Assembly (NCBI GenBank): GCA_010094045.1
Contig: ML986679.1
Coordinates: 86,906 to 150,905 of the forward strand
DNA from: Lojkania enalia
Taxonomy: Eukaryota; Ascomycota; Dothideomycetes; Pleosporales
DNA length: 64,000 nucleotides
Reading direction: 5' to 3'
Below, one piece after another: positions 19,752-34,300 of this stretch. Each line of letters starts with the position of its first letter. The stretch's first letter is position 1. The notes beneath the pieces are model-generated. The model had not been told where the DNA came from. It made no database searches and worked only from the letters and a program-made list of their open reading frames with translations. Made by a program: the position numbers and the translations under genes.

Positions 19752-22700
19752 CACCCCCTAGACTAAACGGAAACTATGGCATATATCTATATATATTACT
19801 TGATAGTAGCTTCTACTAGTACTAACCGTAAGCGATTAATACTTCTCCTATACTTAGTTGCTATAAGAATCGATTATAGGCTTTAGCAGAGAGGGGCTTA
19901 ATTAGACCGTCTACTGTTATATTAACTATTATAATGTATTTAAGTTATAATTAACTAAAAGCTACTTACTCTTTAATCTAGTAATAATAGATATCAATAT
20001 ACTTACTTTACTAGTAGTATTCTTTCTACTTAGTAAGCTTAATAGCTGGTAGATTATCGATATAAAGCTTTAGGGGTTGAAGTAGTTTATATAATATGCC
20101 TAGCTTAACGTAGAGTTAATAGAATTACACTGCTTCCTTAGCTGCGTATATAATAGCTACGTATTTAGCTTCTATTATTAATGTTGTTACTAACCGCTTC
20201 TTAAAAGATCGATGGTAAATTGTTCCTCTAAACAGCTTAAATAGATATCTAGCTGTTAATTTACGATTCTTATAATCAATATATAACGAATCTAAATAGT
20301 TTATAAGAGGTGTTTCTAGCGTATAGGCGAAGTACTTAATTAGTACTCTTTAAGTTCTATCTAATACTAAGAACTTTATAATATAGTTATATATAGTATA
20401 GAGATAATCTACAATCTATAATATATACTTGTAGTATAAGCTTATTAGATTGCTGCTAAAGCGTCCTAGAAAGGTAATATAATATGCGATATCTAGTTGT
20501 ATAAGATATATAAGATATAGTAACTTGCTAATAACTAACTAATATTTATTAAGCAATTTAATATTACAGATATCTTCCTTAGGGTAAGCTATAAGTTTAA
20601 TAGCTAAGAGATTAAACAGTATACTATACTTATAGCAGTTCTCTTACTAAAATATTAATACGAGTTTCTTAATATATAATTCTATAGAGAGCTCTATTAT
20701 ATATATTATACGATTATACGTGATACGGATTCTAAGGTAGTAGTTTAGTAGGCTAAGATTGCGACATTTATAGGTGTTTATAACTATTTATTTTATAACT
20801 ACTATACCTTTAGCTGTTAGATAAATAAAGAGTAGATCGTTAATATATACGATAATAATCTACTATAGCTCTTTACCGATAAAGATATATAGATTAGAAT
20901 TAAGAGGTCTATATCTATATAATATTAAGTAGCGACTAATCTCTTTATACTAAAATTGTAGTAACTAGTAGAAACTATAGAGTACTTTATTAAGTTATAC
21001 GATTGTACTATCTAGTAGTTAAGTATAGACAGGGTTATTTTCATCTATCTTTCTATTTAGGAAGGCTGTAATAATATTAACCTAGTTATACTCTAGATTA
21101 AAAGCGTTAACTAGTACTAGAATTAACTTAATAGTTATAGAGCGTACTACTTCTATATATATATCTTCTTAGAGATCTAAATATTAGCAATTACTGTAGA
21201 CGATAAGGCGTACTTTATATTATACTAGATATCCTTTATTATTAAACTTATATTTATATACCTATTTAGTAGGTAGTATAGTAGTTCTAGCTGGTATATA
21301 ATTAACAACCTGCTAGGTACTATTCTCTATATATAATTCTATTTCTTCTTCCTCTACTTTATACTACTATTCTAAGTGTTGATGTACGCGCGCCTACTTT
21401 AGTAAAGTAGGCTTAGGTAGGAGATTTAGATCGTTTCTTATACTATAAGCGTCTATTATAACTGCTAAAGTAAAATTTTATATAAGAGTAATAAAAACGC
21501 TTAATATTACCTTATTTTAAAGAGATATATTATTAACTATTAATACTATATTTAGATTAAACTGTTAGGGTATATAATATAAGGATCGATGTATAGGTTT
21601 AGCTAGTAGAGCTGCTGTCTTATAAGGACGGCTATAAGGCTTCTTTACTAGTAGCAGAGGTGGCGGCGACGGCGATGGATTATTCTCATCGCTCTATTAC
21701 TTGTCTATCTCTTATTGCTCCTGCCTAAAATCGTATCTTCTACCTTATTTAAGGAAATTAATATATTTATTATTATTTAGCTGTAAAGGTATTTGTAGAA
21801 GCGTTAACTATAGTAGTAATATACCCCCTAGATTCTATATACCCTCTAGATAGTTAGATTCCTCTTTCTAGATATATAGACGCTTATTATATTGAGTTTT
21901 TTAAGCTTAATAAGATACGCGGCCTATAATTAGTAGGTATTAGAGGAAGGTTATAGAGCTTAATTATATAACCTTCTTACTTTATAAATCCTATATAAGG
22001 AATATCCGAAATCCCTTATAGCTAATTATATAGCTCTTATAGCTGCGTTTTTTAAACTTCTTACTCTTAACGCGACGCTCCTTTAGAATAAGTATATAAC
22101 TAATCTCTCTCTAATAACAAAGGTTATAAAGATTTAGTACTAGATTTTAACAATTTAAGAATTTGTTAAATATTTGCAAAAGTATCTTACTATCAGTAAG
22201 TACTACAGTAAGTAATAGATTAAGGAGCTGTATTATATACTTTACAGCGTATAGTTAGAATATTAGTAGTAGATGCAGCGCTCTAATAAGAATATATTAT
22301 ACTTTATCTATAGTAAGCTTGTTACTAGCCTTAGCAACGCCGTTCTAGTATGCTGTATATAGTGTTAAAAGCTATAACTACGTTCCCTACTTCTTAAAAT
22401 GTTTAATAGTTACCTAATTAATAAAGTATTTGTTATTATTAAGATAATAGACTTTAATAATCTTATTATACTAGGTGGTAACTATTCTATTAAAATTAAA
22501 TAGTACTTGGGTAATTTCTACGCGGGATTTAATAAAGTAGATCTATTAATAGCGCGTAAAATCGTCTATAAAGAGTAACTAGTATTACTTTTTATTAGGA
22601 CCTGGTAGTAAAATATAACCGACGACGTTGAGATATATAATATTAAATACTTACTAAACTCGATATTATAGAGTGCGAGAAATCTATTAATAACTTTTTA

Positions 22701-24532
22701 CCTTATAGTATGTCTTATAGTTAAACTTCTTAGTATTTTTAAGCTTTAAGCTGTTAATAGTCTTAAATAGCTACTTTAAATTGTCTAGGTTTATATAGCC
22801 CCAGATTTTGTAAGCTTCTTATAAGGTAATCTCTTATTCTTAAGCTAGCTGTAAGTCTTAGAAAGAGAATATAACAATATAGGCTATTAAAAAAGCTGCT
22901 TATACCTCGTCTATATACTTAAGAAAAGTAGGTATTCTATCGATCTCAGGAATATAGGTAATCTTACTATCGTTCTTAATATATAGTAGCTTCTAATAGA
23001 GACTATAGTAGTATAATTCTTTCGGTCGAAGCTAATCTAGGGAGATAATAGAGATATAGAGACTTAAATAGTATAGTACTTCTATAAAGCGTATATTAAT
23101 AGTACTACTATTAGCTAGGGAAATGTAAAGCTGTATTATACCTTTATCTTCTACTCTAGTAAGACTACTACCTATCTTTATATATTCTATGCTAGATTAT
23201 CCTATTAAGATAAATTTGGTTCTATTATTATATATATGCTTGTTAGCTCTAGTATTAAAAATAATTCGATTCTTATAGGGCCTCTATAGCATTTACTCGA
23301 TTATATATCGCGGTATTAATAAGACCTGAGTATTATAGCTATTTACTGATATACTAGTAATAGTACTAAAATTAGCTGATAGTATATAGTTTAATTAAGC
23401 TAATTAGATTAATTTTTATACTAATTCTAGGTGTTTATTAAGAAATTGTTTTAATATCTTCTTTAGATATATAAACTAGTAGTTTAATCTACCCCCTAGA
23501 TATTTATATTAGCAGCTAGGATAGTACCTCCTTTCTATAAGCTTACTATTAGTAAGCTTACTCCTAGTTTTAGTATTACTCTTACCTTTACCTTTATACT
23601 AATTGCTGCTAGGCTACTGTATATCTTTTAGCTGTACTTAAAATACTATTACCTTCTTAACTAGATCCTCTTAACGTAATTTATCGTTAATCTCGTTAAT
23701 TATAGTATTAATATCTAGAACTCTACCTTAATATAAGATCTAATACTATTACTATGCGTAGGTTTTAAATTAATCTTTAATAGCGACGATAAACTAGAAT
23801 ACGATACCTTTAGAACTAGGCTTAAGATTGATATTATCTAATCGTATAAGACCAGCTTTAAATTTACTAGTAAATTAAAATATACTATTGTAGTAACTAC
23901 TATATAGGCTAAAGAAATTAGCCTAGAGGGTATACTCCTCTATAAAACCTTACTTTTTATAGTACTTAAGGATAGTATCTAAGAGTACTCCTACTATCTT
24001 ATATAAGCGTAGACCTTTAAGTATCTCTTAGTAAACTGTAGCGAGTAGAATATTTATAATAAAGGCTTCCTTCTTAATATAGTCGCGGTAGTCCTTCTAC
24101 TATTAGTTATATTATATCTTATAGGCGTTATTAGTGCGTTAAATATTCTTAAAATTGCTTTATTAGGCGAGTTTTACTATCTACAGCTCTATATCGTCTA
24201 GACGCAGCGGTAGGTTCTAATATATCGGCTTACTAGGCTTAGGTAGTAGAGATACTTCTTCCAGAATATCCTTAGCAGTCTTACTAACAACTTGGTTTTG
24301 TAAGGCGGCTTCTTATAGTAAAATATTCTTACTATCCTTTACTAGATTTATAACTCTCTTATAGTCTACTATAATAGTATCGCGTCCTATATTAGTAGCG
24401 CGAGCTAAGCTCGGTTAGTTAACTAGATGCTACTATTAGGCTACCTATTAGTTAGTAATAGTAAGCTAGGGATTGATATAATAATTAATCTAATTTACTA
24501 CAGGTCGGAAGTACAGCCGAAGGCTTATAACC

Positions 24533-24696
24533 TGTTAAGCTATAGTAGATAGAGTAGGAGGAAGTATATTATTATTACTTTCTTAGTAAAGCGTGCTCTC
24601 TAGAAGAACTATTTAAATAGAGCTAGTCCTAATCAGAACTAGTCTATAAACGCTGATGTTTGTAAGGTCTATTACCTCGATATCTACTCTCTAATA
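24533..24696 (-). repeat. Copia-B(a) 5' LTR
   Basis: 164 bp and homologous to 19588-19751. It keeps the unmutated terminal TGTTAAGC at 24533. The primer-binding site GGTTATAAGCC abuts it (minus strand, about 24532-24522). Confidence 0.93.
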
Positions 24697-24697
24697 C

Positions 24698-25383
24698 TAA
24701 GTTAGTTTATATAGCGCTGCAATTGTATTTATAATAATAAAGAGTATTAATAATCTTTTAATATTTTAATTACGTTACTCTAAGTTCTTAAATTAATAAA
24801 GGTTCTAGTATAAAATTGCCGTAGAAATAAAGGGTTCTATAGTAAGAGTAAAAAGAACTACCGATTTATATACAAAAAACATCTTAGTCCCCCTATTCTA
24901 TATAAGAAGGTCTAACGAATCTAGCGTTAAGGGGTCTTTAAGATAGAATATAACATCGTGTATAGTTAAGAGAATAATCGCTATATATAGTAGATACGTA
25001 AAAACGCGGTTAATAGATAATATACGAAGCTAGCAAGTAAGCTATTTATACTATAAGTTAGTAAGTTAATAGGTTCTAATAGAGTTTCTTATATTTGTAC
25101 TAACGATTAACTAGAGGGTATATGTAATAGATAGATTTATCTAGTTAAACTAGTTAGTAGAGATAATTACTATTAAAACTACTATTATATTATTTACTAG
25201 TAAAGTAACTTAAACTCTATCGAATATAACAGCTATAGTCTTCTCCTAGCACCTATCTACCCTAAGCATTCTATTTATCTTATTTATTTTATACGGCTTA
25301 GTATTTTAGTATATAAGTCTACCGTTTAGAATTAACTCTATTAAATAGTAAATAATATAACTAATAGGAATAGTAAATACTAT
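24698..25383 (-). pseudogene. Multi-pass membrane protein gene, duplicate copy destroyed by RIP
   Basis: RIP-mutated copy of the gene at 17107-17793. The start ATG is ATA (plus-strand CAT to TAT at 25381-25383). Codon TGG/TGA of copy 1 is TAG here (plus-strand CTA in CTATTCTATATAAG). Many further stops are present. Nearly all differences from copy 1 are C-to-T or G-to-A; I noticed one transversion in the first 150 bases. Confidence 0.85.
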
Positions 25384-27019
25384 TTTAAAGAGAAGATTAA
25401 CTATAGAAAATTTAACTAGTTATAGGTTAAATAGTACCTTTTTATATACTAGATACTTCAGTATTTATCTACCTTATATACTTAACTAGTCTATCTAACC
25501 TATTTTAGATCCTAGCCGTAATAAAAGCGCCGTATAAATAAGGTCTTACTAGTACTATAGTATAGTAATTATAACTATTAATAGTAGCTCTCTAGTATAG
25601 CTAAATATAGCGTTAGTTAGTAGGAATAACTGGGGAATATTACTATATCGGAGTTACTATAACTTTATAATACACCTACTACACCTAGAAGTATATTATA
25701 CTAAGAAGAAAGACTTATCCTCTTATCTATAAGACTGTAGGAGATAATAGTAGAAACGTTATTATATAAATAGAAGATTCTAAATATCTAAACTTTAATT
25801 CTAACTAGTTAGTAGATACTAATAGATATTAAGGATAGATAGAAGTTTATATCTCGGTAGTTATAGGGCTTACTAATACTTATATTACTTATAGTATAGT
25901 ATAACTAGTACTAGAGTAGACTAAAATTATAAATTAATTTAATTACGTCTCTTAGTTTATAATTTTAGATACCTACTAGTTTTACTATTAGGAAATCCGT
26001 ATAAATATACCCTAATATATAGTATTAAGATATAGCTATTAGTAAATATTACTAGAATAGTATAAGATTATAATTATATTAAATTAAGGCCTATAAACCG
26101 TTAAATTAGCTTTATAGATTATATAAAAGAGGGTTTATAAAGTATATAATTATTTAAAGATACTAGCTAAGACTCTTATATAATTTTATTCTCGTTCTAA
26201 TAGGCGTAAAGGTATATAGTATAAGAATATAGCTTTAGCTATATAAACTCTAAGTCCTATACTACTAGAATAAAATATCGAGATATATTTTAGGGTATAA
26301 ATATATCTTTATAGTTAGATAGTTTATATAAAGCTATTTAAACTATATATCTATCGTAGTAGTATTAATATATAATATTAATACAGCCTACATCTCCCTA
26401 ATTATAGGTTTATAATATATTTAAGGTATAGAAATCTACCTTAAACTCTTCTATTAGCTAAGTAATAGAGAGAAGGATATAAGGAGCTTTATACCTTCTA
26501 AGTAATACTTATTAAACCAACCGTTTCTTAAGAAGTACTAGGTCTTATTAGTACCCTTTAATAATAAGTATCTCTAGTACTACTATTAGGAACTACTCTA
26601 TCTAATATTAAAATATAGTATATATAAATATTACTATATTCTAGAGAACTATTAACTATATTTAAAATATTTTATATAAAGCTAATCTTAAAGACTCTTT
26701 TAAAGCGATTAATACTACTATATAGGTATATAATACTTCTTATACTATTTTAGCCTATTTCTAATATAATTAGAATATCTTGTTAATACTAAAATATAAA
26801 GATAATAAAAGTCGTAGTAAAATAAATGTAGAGAAAAAGTATATAAAATATTCTAATACTAGAGAGATATCTTCTATATATAGTCTATTTAGTAAGTCGT
26901 TCTAAAGTACTCTTAAAACCTAGCTTATATTATTAAGTATAATAGAGAGGATATTTACCTTAGTTATTTATATAAGCTATAAACTTAGTATTTTTAAAGA
27001 GTATAACCGTTATATTATA

Positions 27020-27223
27020 TATTATAGAGATTTTTAGCTAGTCTATCGAGCTGTATTAGATATCGACGTATAATATCACACTCGATATTATACTAGATAT
27101 TATACTAAATATTAGCTAATATACCCCTTTTTTATATATATAAATATAACCTACTAACTATCTTTAATTAACTAGTTTAGCTTCTTATCTCCCTCCCTAA
27201 AATAAGATTTGCCTCTTACTATA
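27020..27223 (+). repeat. Copia-A(a) 5' LTR
   Basis: 204 bp, TATTATAGAG...CTTACTATA, the RIP form of TGTTATAGAG...TACTACA. Same length as both LTRs of Copia-A(b). The next bases GTTATAAGCC are the primer-binding site. Confidence 0.93.
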
Positions 27224-29994
27224 GTTATAAGCCTAGTTACTATATTAAAATAACTGCAACTTAACCTTTATATATATATATCGCGATTAATATTATATCT
27301 TTTTTTATTTAGTATTATAATATCGCGATATTATTATCTTTATTATTTACTAACGATTTTTAGGTACTTAACTATTAGAATTATATATAAATTCTATACT
27401 TTATAAACCTATTAATATACTATATTATATTTAAAGCTATTTTATTCTCTAGTATTAATATATTCTAGTATATTTCTAGTATTATAATAGTTATATACTC
27501 CTCTATAGCTATATCTAAAAAGAAGATACTTAGTATTTCTAGTAATTAGAAGGATTAGCTTAAATAGTATAAACTAACAGCTAGTAGACTAAGAGTATAA
27601 GAATATTTAGGTCTAAGTATACCTCTTAAAAAGGTTAAAATCTATAGGCTAGAACCTTCTCTTTCTAATATAGGTAAGTTCCAGACCCTAAAAATAAATC
27701 TAGAAGGGGAAATAGAAAGATACCCCTCTAATAGAGTTATATATAAGGAGATAACCTTAATATAAATAATAGATTAGAACTAGGTAAGAGACTAGTATAA
27801 TTAATAGAAGAAGAATTAAATTAAAATTAATAATACTCTCTATACTATATATAGTAATATTCTAATAATAATATCGCCTTAATATAAAGTAATACTTAAT
27901 AATAATATAACTAGCTATAAAATTCTTAGAATTTTATAGGAAAAGTTAGCATCTACTATTAAGTTAAGGGAGTAACTAATCTAGAAGAAATATTAAGCTC
28001 TCCTTAAGTATCTAACTAATAGAGAGGTAGAAAAGTAGCTAAATTAGTAGAATTAGATAATCTATTATACTAAAGCTATTAGCTTAGTAGAAGTTTAAGG
28101 TTTTAGAGTAGAAAAGGATTTTCTTCTAACAGTTGCTAAGAAAGATAAAGTATAGGTACTAATCTATATAGTACTAATTAATACTAAAAATAAGCTAGGT
28201 AGAATTAATTAACCAATTTCTACAATTAAACAATTAGTATACTAATATACTAATTACTATAGATATTTTAATCTATAGAAGATGCTCGGCTTATTTATAA
28301 CTTTATAATATCTATTAATTCTTTAAGTAAATTCTAATAGTATTATATAGTAGCTTTAAGAAAAATACGGTTTATAATTATATACTCTACTACTCTACTT
28401 CTATAAGAAGTAGTACTTCTAGAGTAATTGCGAGTATGTAAATAAATCGATTAAGCTACTAAACTAGATACTAGATTAGGAAATACTAGAAGCCTAAAAT
28501 AATATCTTAAATAGAAATAACTAGGTAAAAAAGAATGCCTTAAAGATAAATATAGAAAAATATAAGAAGTTAAAATCCTCGTTTAATAGTAAAACTTCTA
28601 TAAAGGCTGCTAGCTTCTAGGGAAATATTTAGGTAATTTAAAGGGGTAATTTTTTAGCGAGTACTACTCCTAAGAAAGAAAATACTAGTATTCTAAATTA
28701 GTAGATATTTAATCTAGGTTCTAATATCTATATATATAACTCTAAGGCTTTTAGTTATTAGACTACTTAAATAGTAAATTCTAAAGATAAAATTACTGTA
28801 AAAGGTAGTATATATCCTATATTAAAATAGAGTACTATTATAATTATAATTAATTCTCCTATAGGCCTAAGAAATATTAAGCTAATAGAAGTCGCTTATA
28901 TCTCTTAGTTACTAACTAATATTATAGCCCTAATTAAAAATAGAAAATAGGGTATTTAGTTTAACTTAGGTAGAGATTACTTTTACTAGTATAATTACTA
29001 TAATATCGTTTATTATTTAAAGTTGTTTAATAGCTACTAGCTACTAAATATAGATCTAGTAAAAAGACTTCTACTCGATTTACTTTCTAGATATAAGACA
29101 GTTGTAGTAATTAAAGAAAAGTCTTTCTATCGCTAGTAACTAATATAAATTATTTCTTTAGCTAAAGTATACTAATTATTAAGCTACTTACGTAGAAATT
29201 TAGTATTAGCCCTATTTTAGGTAGCTAAGAGTATCTAGTTAAGTAATTAGGAAGTACTAGTATAGCGAAATTACTAGATATATATATAAGCGAAGTTATT
29301 ATAGTAGATTAGCTAGTATAGTTAGTTTTATTTAGCTATTAAACTATTTAAGAGAATTGCGATTAATATTATATAACTTTAGAAGGACTATAAAAGGTAT
29401 TATAATAGTAAGAGATATCTATTTTATATAGTTAATTAGGTGTTCTAGTAGTATAAGAGATTTATAATATATAATTAGTTGAAATCTACTCTTATAAAAG
29501 CCTTTAAAATACTATTAACAAAAATTAAATAATAGTATAAAAGAAAGATTATATATATTTATATAGATAATAACTTAAGCTTTTTAGAACTTATAAAAGT
29601 ATTATTTAATTAAGAAATTGCGATTAAAGCTCGTACGCCTCGTATATCTAAGTAGAATAGTTTAGTAGAGTAAGTAAGATATTAAATTATAACCTATGCA
29701 CGCGCTTTTATAATAGAAGATAATATCTCTAATAAATACGCTAATAAATTATCTTATATAGTAATATACCTACTTAATAGAACGCTGATTATAAGCCTTT
29801 AATTTAAAACCCTATATAAGGCTATTTTTAACTATAAACTATCTCTTATTTACCTTTAGGTTATAGAATTATAAGTATACATTTTAGATAAAACTCTACT
29901 AAAAGATAATAAACTAGTATTATAGGTACTAATTAAAAAACTCTTATAATATAGAAGTATAAATATATATTAAGTACTAATTCTAAAACTAAAA
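27224..29994 (+). pseudogene. Copia-A(a) gag-protease-integrase relic
   Basis: Gag begins near 27480. A protease block (FNLGSNIYIYNSK) lies near 28710. Integrase follows at about 29340-29790, with a SK-NSLVE and a YLLNRT motif (family: PEQNGLVER, YLLNRTP). Stops are dense and are mostly TAG/TAA at expected Gln or Trp. The relic ends at the Gypsy-C insertion in the linker between integrase and RT. Confidence 0.82.
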
Positions 29995-30433
29995 TATAAC
30001 GGCTTCTAATTAGCTAGGTATAGAATAGGGTAATAACTAAGAGTAATTATATACTGCGAGGGGATTATTCTTATAAACTTATAATAGAAGTATATAAGTA
30101 GAGTATATAAAGAATATTTAAGTTAACTATAAAGAGCTATAGAGATTAGAGTTGTAAAGTTGTTAAATATAATTTAGTTCTCTTACTATTCCTTTCTACT
30201 TAGTTACTTAGTTAACTAAACTACTAAGTATATTATATATCTTATATTAGTTATATTCTTCTAGCTATATAGAGTTCTAAATCTTAATTAGGTCTAGTAT
30301 AGAGATTTCTATAGAGGTATCTATAATACTATCTTCTCCCTCTAAACTCTTAGCCTAAAAGTTTTTCTATCCTAATCTAATATATAGTAGGGTTAGTATA
30401 CTATTTTTATTAAAACTATATATATTTCTAATA
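29995..30433 (-). repeat. Probable Gypsy-C 3' LTR
   Basis: About 439 bp starting TATAACGGC, where Copia-A(a) homology ends, and ending TTCTAATA beside CCTCCCCTTTATT. On the minus strand that is a purine tract AATAAAGGGGAGG directly before TATTAGAA, the RIP form of TGTTAGAA. The other LTR is outside the window, so the limits rest on these end signals. Confidence 0.65.
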
Positions 30434-30692
30434 CCTCCCCTTTATTATTTAACTCTAGGTAGATACTATTATACTAATCGTATAAACTATTTAGGCGAGA
30501 CTATTATACTCTATTTCTAGTATTCCTATAAGAAGTTAACTTATAAAGTAGATAAGAAGGAGATACTTAAAAAGTTATATTATTTAGAATACCTTTATAC
30601 TAGTATATATTTATTATATAATATAGATTATAATACTTAGATTACTTGTATATTTCGATCCTATATTACTAGTTCGTTCCTAATCCTTCCTA
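30434..30692 (-). other. Gypsy-C 3' non-coding region up to the Gypsy-B(a) insertion
   Basis: It continues at 48636 once Gypsy-B(a) is removed. It includes the left TCCTA target duplication (30688-30692). No motif is readable here. Confidence 0.6.
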
Positions 30693-30970
30693 TATAACGA
30701 TGCAAAGAAATCGTTCTACGAAAAGCTTCATATACAACCTTATCCTAAAGCTTTTCGCTTATCTTATCCTACCCCCGGTTCTACCCCTTTTCCCTTCTAT
30801 ATATAGTTGTATACTCCCTTATAAGTAGTTTAGTAGTTCTTCTATATCCTTTCGTATAAGGCCTATAGGTGTTAATAGAATTCCCAGGTCTCTAATCCTC
30901 ACGTACTCTTATATACCTCTAAGTAGATTTATACTATATTCGGACCTATTATCTTACCTACGCTATTATA
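30693..30970 (+). repeat. Gypsy-B(a) 5' LTR
   Basis: Begins TATAACGATGC and ends CGCTATTATA, the RIP forms of TGTAACGATGC and CGCCGTTACA. The solo LTR shows the unmutated ends. Confidence 0.92.
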
Positions 30971-31379
30971 TTATATAGAAGAATTTAATACTACTAGTAA
31001 TAGCCTTTTTAATAATATCGCATCGATTATTTATTTAATTATATCTAAGTCTAAAATATACCTAATTTAGTTTAGATTATAATATTTATATACCGTTATA
31101 TTAAATTATTTAGTTATCTAGATAGAATCTTAAAGACCTTCTATTAACTAAAACCTTTAAATTTAGAACTTCCTATCTCCTATAATTAAGATTGCTTTTA
31201 GAAAAGCCACGTAGAGTACGCCTAGGTAGAAACTTAGAGACTATTAATAACCTATTAGAATTAGAGGTAACTGCTAATATCTAACTATAATTTACCTTCT
31301 AATTCCTATACTGGAATTAATATACGTATAAGTCGTAGTAAGAGTAAGCTTCTATCTACGCGTGTAGAACAACTATTAC

Positions 31380-34300
31380 CTCCTATAAGGGGCCCTATAA
31401 CAGGTAGACCCCTCTCTATAGGGCCTATAATAAAGAACCTATTTAATTTAGAGGAAAATTAGAGTAAATTAACCTTTAAGAAATAAATTATAATTTTATA
31501 AGAGGAGATTATACGCTTAATATAATAAAGAACTATTAGTCCTAATTAACCTCTATAAACTACTAAATTAGAACTAATAATATACTAGAAAACTTTTATA
31601 ACTCCCCTAGTAAGAAACTTCTTAACTACCCTTAAGCCCCCTTAAGCCTACCTTACTAAATATATACCTAAGATTAAAAGTTTTATAGATAGTAGTAAAC
31701 CTATATTTAAATAATAGCGAGCCTTAATTCTAGACTAACTTAAGATTAATATAGATTACTATCTAATAGAGTATATATATATAGTATTAGTATAGAAATA
31801 TACCTCTAGTACTGTAAAAGAGTATCTAGAGCTAAAATACCTAGCTAAATTAGACTAGTATCGGTTTAAAAATGCTAAAGAAATAATTTTACTTCTATAA
31901 TTATATTTTATTATAGATAATAAAAAGATAGAGGTATAATAGACGTTTTAGGTCTTAAGGATAAATAAGGGAGAAGTATTCTCAACTTTTAAAGCTTACT
32001 TTATTAGTATAGCTATTAGGGGATGTGTATTCTAATCTAAGTAGTTCTTCTACCTATAGAATAAGATTCTCTCCAGCCTAAGGATACTAAACCTTAGCTT
32101 TAAACTTATATAGAAAGGCTCTTTTAATACTATAATCGCCTACTTAACAGCCTATAATATAGAAAGGAGAAGCGTTTCTAGCCTTCTAGAACGAACTGTT
32201 AGCCTATAGGTTGCAGCTAAAATAAATTCGGATTAATATCGGAAGGTTTCTAAGAGTATATCTAAAGTAACCTATAATCTAATACTATTCCAATCTACTC
32301 TAGTATTAATACCTTATTCTACTACAATTGCTCTCTAATAATCTAGTAAAACTCTTGTACCTAAAAGGTATATAACTCTAGGTAATTACTATAACTATAA
32401 TAAACTAGAATACTTTATAAATAAATATATAGTCTTTAAAATATAAGAGATAGAGGTTAAATAAGAGAAGATTAAAGAAGAAGAGTTCCTAGATATAAAT
32501 AAGTACTACCTAGATAGTTCTTAAATAGGAAATAGAGATATCTAGAAAAACTTTCTATCTTAGACTTAAATAAGTATAACTTATTAAACATCAATTTATT
32601 ATATTTATTTAGAGGAAAGTACTTCTAAATTCCTACTATTCTATATTTAAAAGGTATTAGTATACAACTAAACACTTTTATTAATATAGGCGCCTAAAGC
32701 TTCCTATTCCTTAATTCTATAGTAGCTAGATTACTCTTCTAAACTCTATATATATTAATACAGCACTTATCCTTTAAAATTACTATTAAAGGTTTTTAGG
32801 ACTAAATCTAAACTCTAGTTAATTAGTATATCTACTTATACCTATAAATTAATAAGAGAACTATCTAAAACTACCTATTTATTATTATAGATCTAAGTAC
32901 TTAAGATTATATTATTAGTATTAAATAGTTATATTATTTTTAACTCTAGCTAGATACGGATAAGAATCGGATTATATAGCCCTCTAAGTATTCTACTACT
33001 TATAATTCTTTACCTCCTCTTCTTATATAATTAACTCAGCTAGCATATAATAAGGAAGTAGAGTTAGATATCCAGCAACACGACGCTCTATAGGAAAAGA
33101 ACTAGTATTAGCAGTCCCGTAGTTTAACTATCTATTATATTAAGAGTCTACTAAAACTACTAAAACTATATTAGTCTTTTATAGCCTATAATCTAAATAA
33201 GCTTAAAGCTCCTATATACCTATATAAAATAAAGTCCGAACCTAATCTAAAGAAAGTCTATTCTCCTATTATTGCTCTTATCTTAGCTAATACTTTCTAC
33301 TTTAATATAAAGAGGAAAGAGAACGAGTTTTTCTCTACGTCTCTATACAAAATTAAGCGGCTGATTAAAGATAAGTAAACTCTAGAACTAGAAGATAAGG
33401 CTAAAAATAAAGTACTAGTAAATCTCTAATTACTATCTAAATACTATAAGTATTAGGATATATTTAGTAAAACTGCAGCTTATTAATTACTAGAATACTA
33501 CCCTTATAATTATAAGATTATCTTTATAGAACCCTTTTCTAATAGTTATAGCCCGTTATATAAGTAGAATATTAAGGAGCTGGAGGCAACTAAAAAGTAT
33601 ATTATAGATAATCTATAGTATAGGTATATTAAGTAGAGTTAGAACTCTTTCGTATCTCTAATCCTTTATATCTATAAATCTAATAGCAACCTACGTATCT
33701 ATATAGATTATTATAAACTTAATACTCTTACCTATAAAAATGTATATCCGATACCGTGTATAGATAAACTTCTATCTAAACTTACTAAGGTAGTAATTTT
33801 TACTAAGTTTAATATTCGTGCGGCCTTTAATAAGATTAGAATAGACTCTAGTTTTAAGAAATATACTACTTTTTAGACTCGATATAGAACCTATAAGTAT
33901 AAAATTCTATCTTTTAGATTATATAATAGTCTAGCAACTTACTAGTACTATATAAACGATATACTAATCGACTATCTAGATAACTTCTATATTACTTATC
34001 TAGATAATATCTTTATCTACTTAAAAGACGAGGCGATATATACTATCTATATTAAGAAAGTTCTTAAGAGATTACGTTAAGTAGGGTTATAAGTTAATAT
34101 TAAGAAGAGCGAATTCTATGTTACCCGAACTAAATACCTTAGCTACATCCTCTTAAATAAAGGCCTTAAGGTTAATCTAGAGAAGGTAGAAGTACTATAT
34201 AACTAGCAACTACCTACTACTATAACAGGTGTAAAATCCTTCTTAGGTTTTACTAGATTCTATTAACAGTTTATACTAGAATTCTCGCGTGTTATAAAGC

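Larger units (their letters stand above)
19588..24696 (-). mobile_element. Copia-B(a): full-length Ty1/Copia element, minus strand
   Basis: 5109 bp, with 164-bp LTRs at 19588-19751 and 24533-24696, flanked by the 5-bp target duplication CTAAG (19583-19587 and 24697-24701). The same CTAAG occurs once at the matching place in duplication copy 1 (17107-17111), which proves the empty site. The length equals that of the two other Copia-B copies exactly. It is RIP-mutated throughout. On the minus strand the RT motif YVDD reads YIND near 20850. The gag-protease-integrase-RT-RNase H order follows the better-kept copy (b). Confidence 0.95.
19540..27126 (+). repeat. Tandem duplication, copy 2 (interrupted by Copia-B(a), heavily RIP-mutated)
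   Basis: Consists of 19540-19587, then Copia-B(a) (19588-24696), then 24697-27126. Without the insertion it is about 2473 bp, like copy 1. It ends within the Copia-A(a) LTR, after which Copia-A(a) continues normally. Confidence 0.88.
27020..29994 (+). mobile_element. Copia-A(a): Ty1/Copia element, 5' half (interrupted by Gypsy-C)
   Basis: Begins with a 204-bp LTR (27020-27223), preceded by TTATA, which would be its left target duplication. Then comes a primer-binding site, gag, protease and integrase matching Copia-A(b) 37014-39978. The protease region and the integrase (RTPR, then an NSLVE stretch matching the family's QNGLVER) are readable through stops. Homology to Copia-A(b) stops abruptly after CTAAAACTAAAA at 29994, where a new LTR (Gypsy-C) begins. 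The RT, RNase H and 3' LTR, about 2.7 kb by comparison with copy b, should lie beyond the right edge of the window. Confidence 0.85.
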
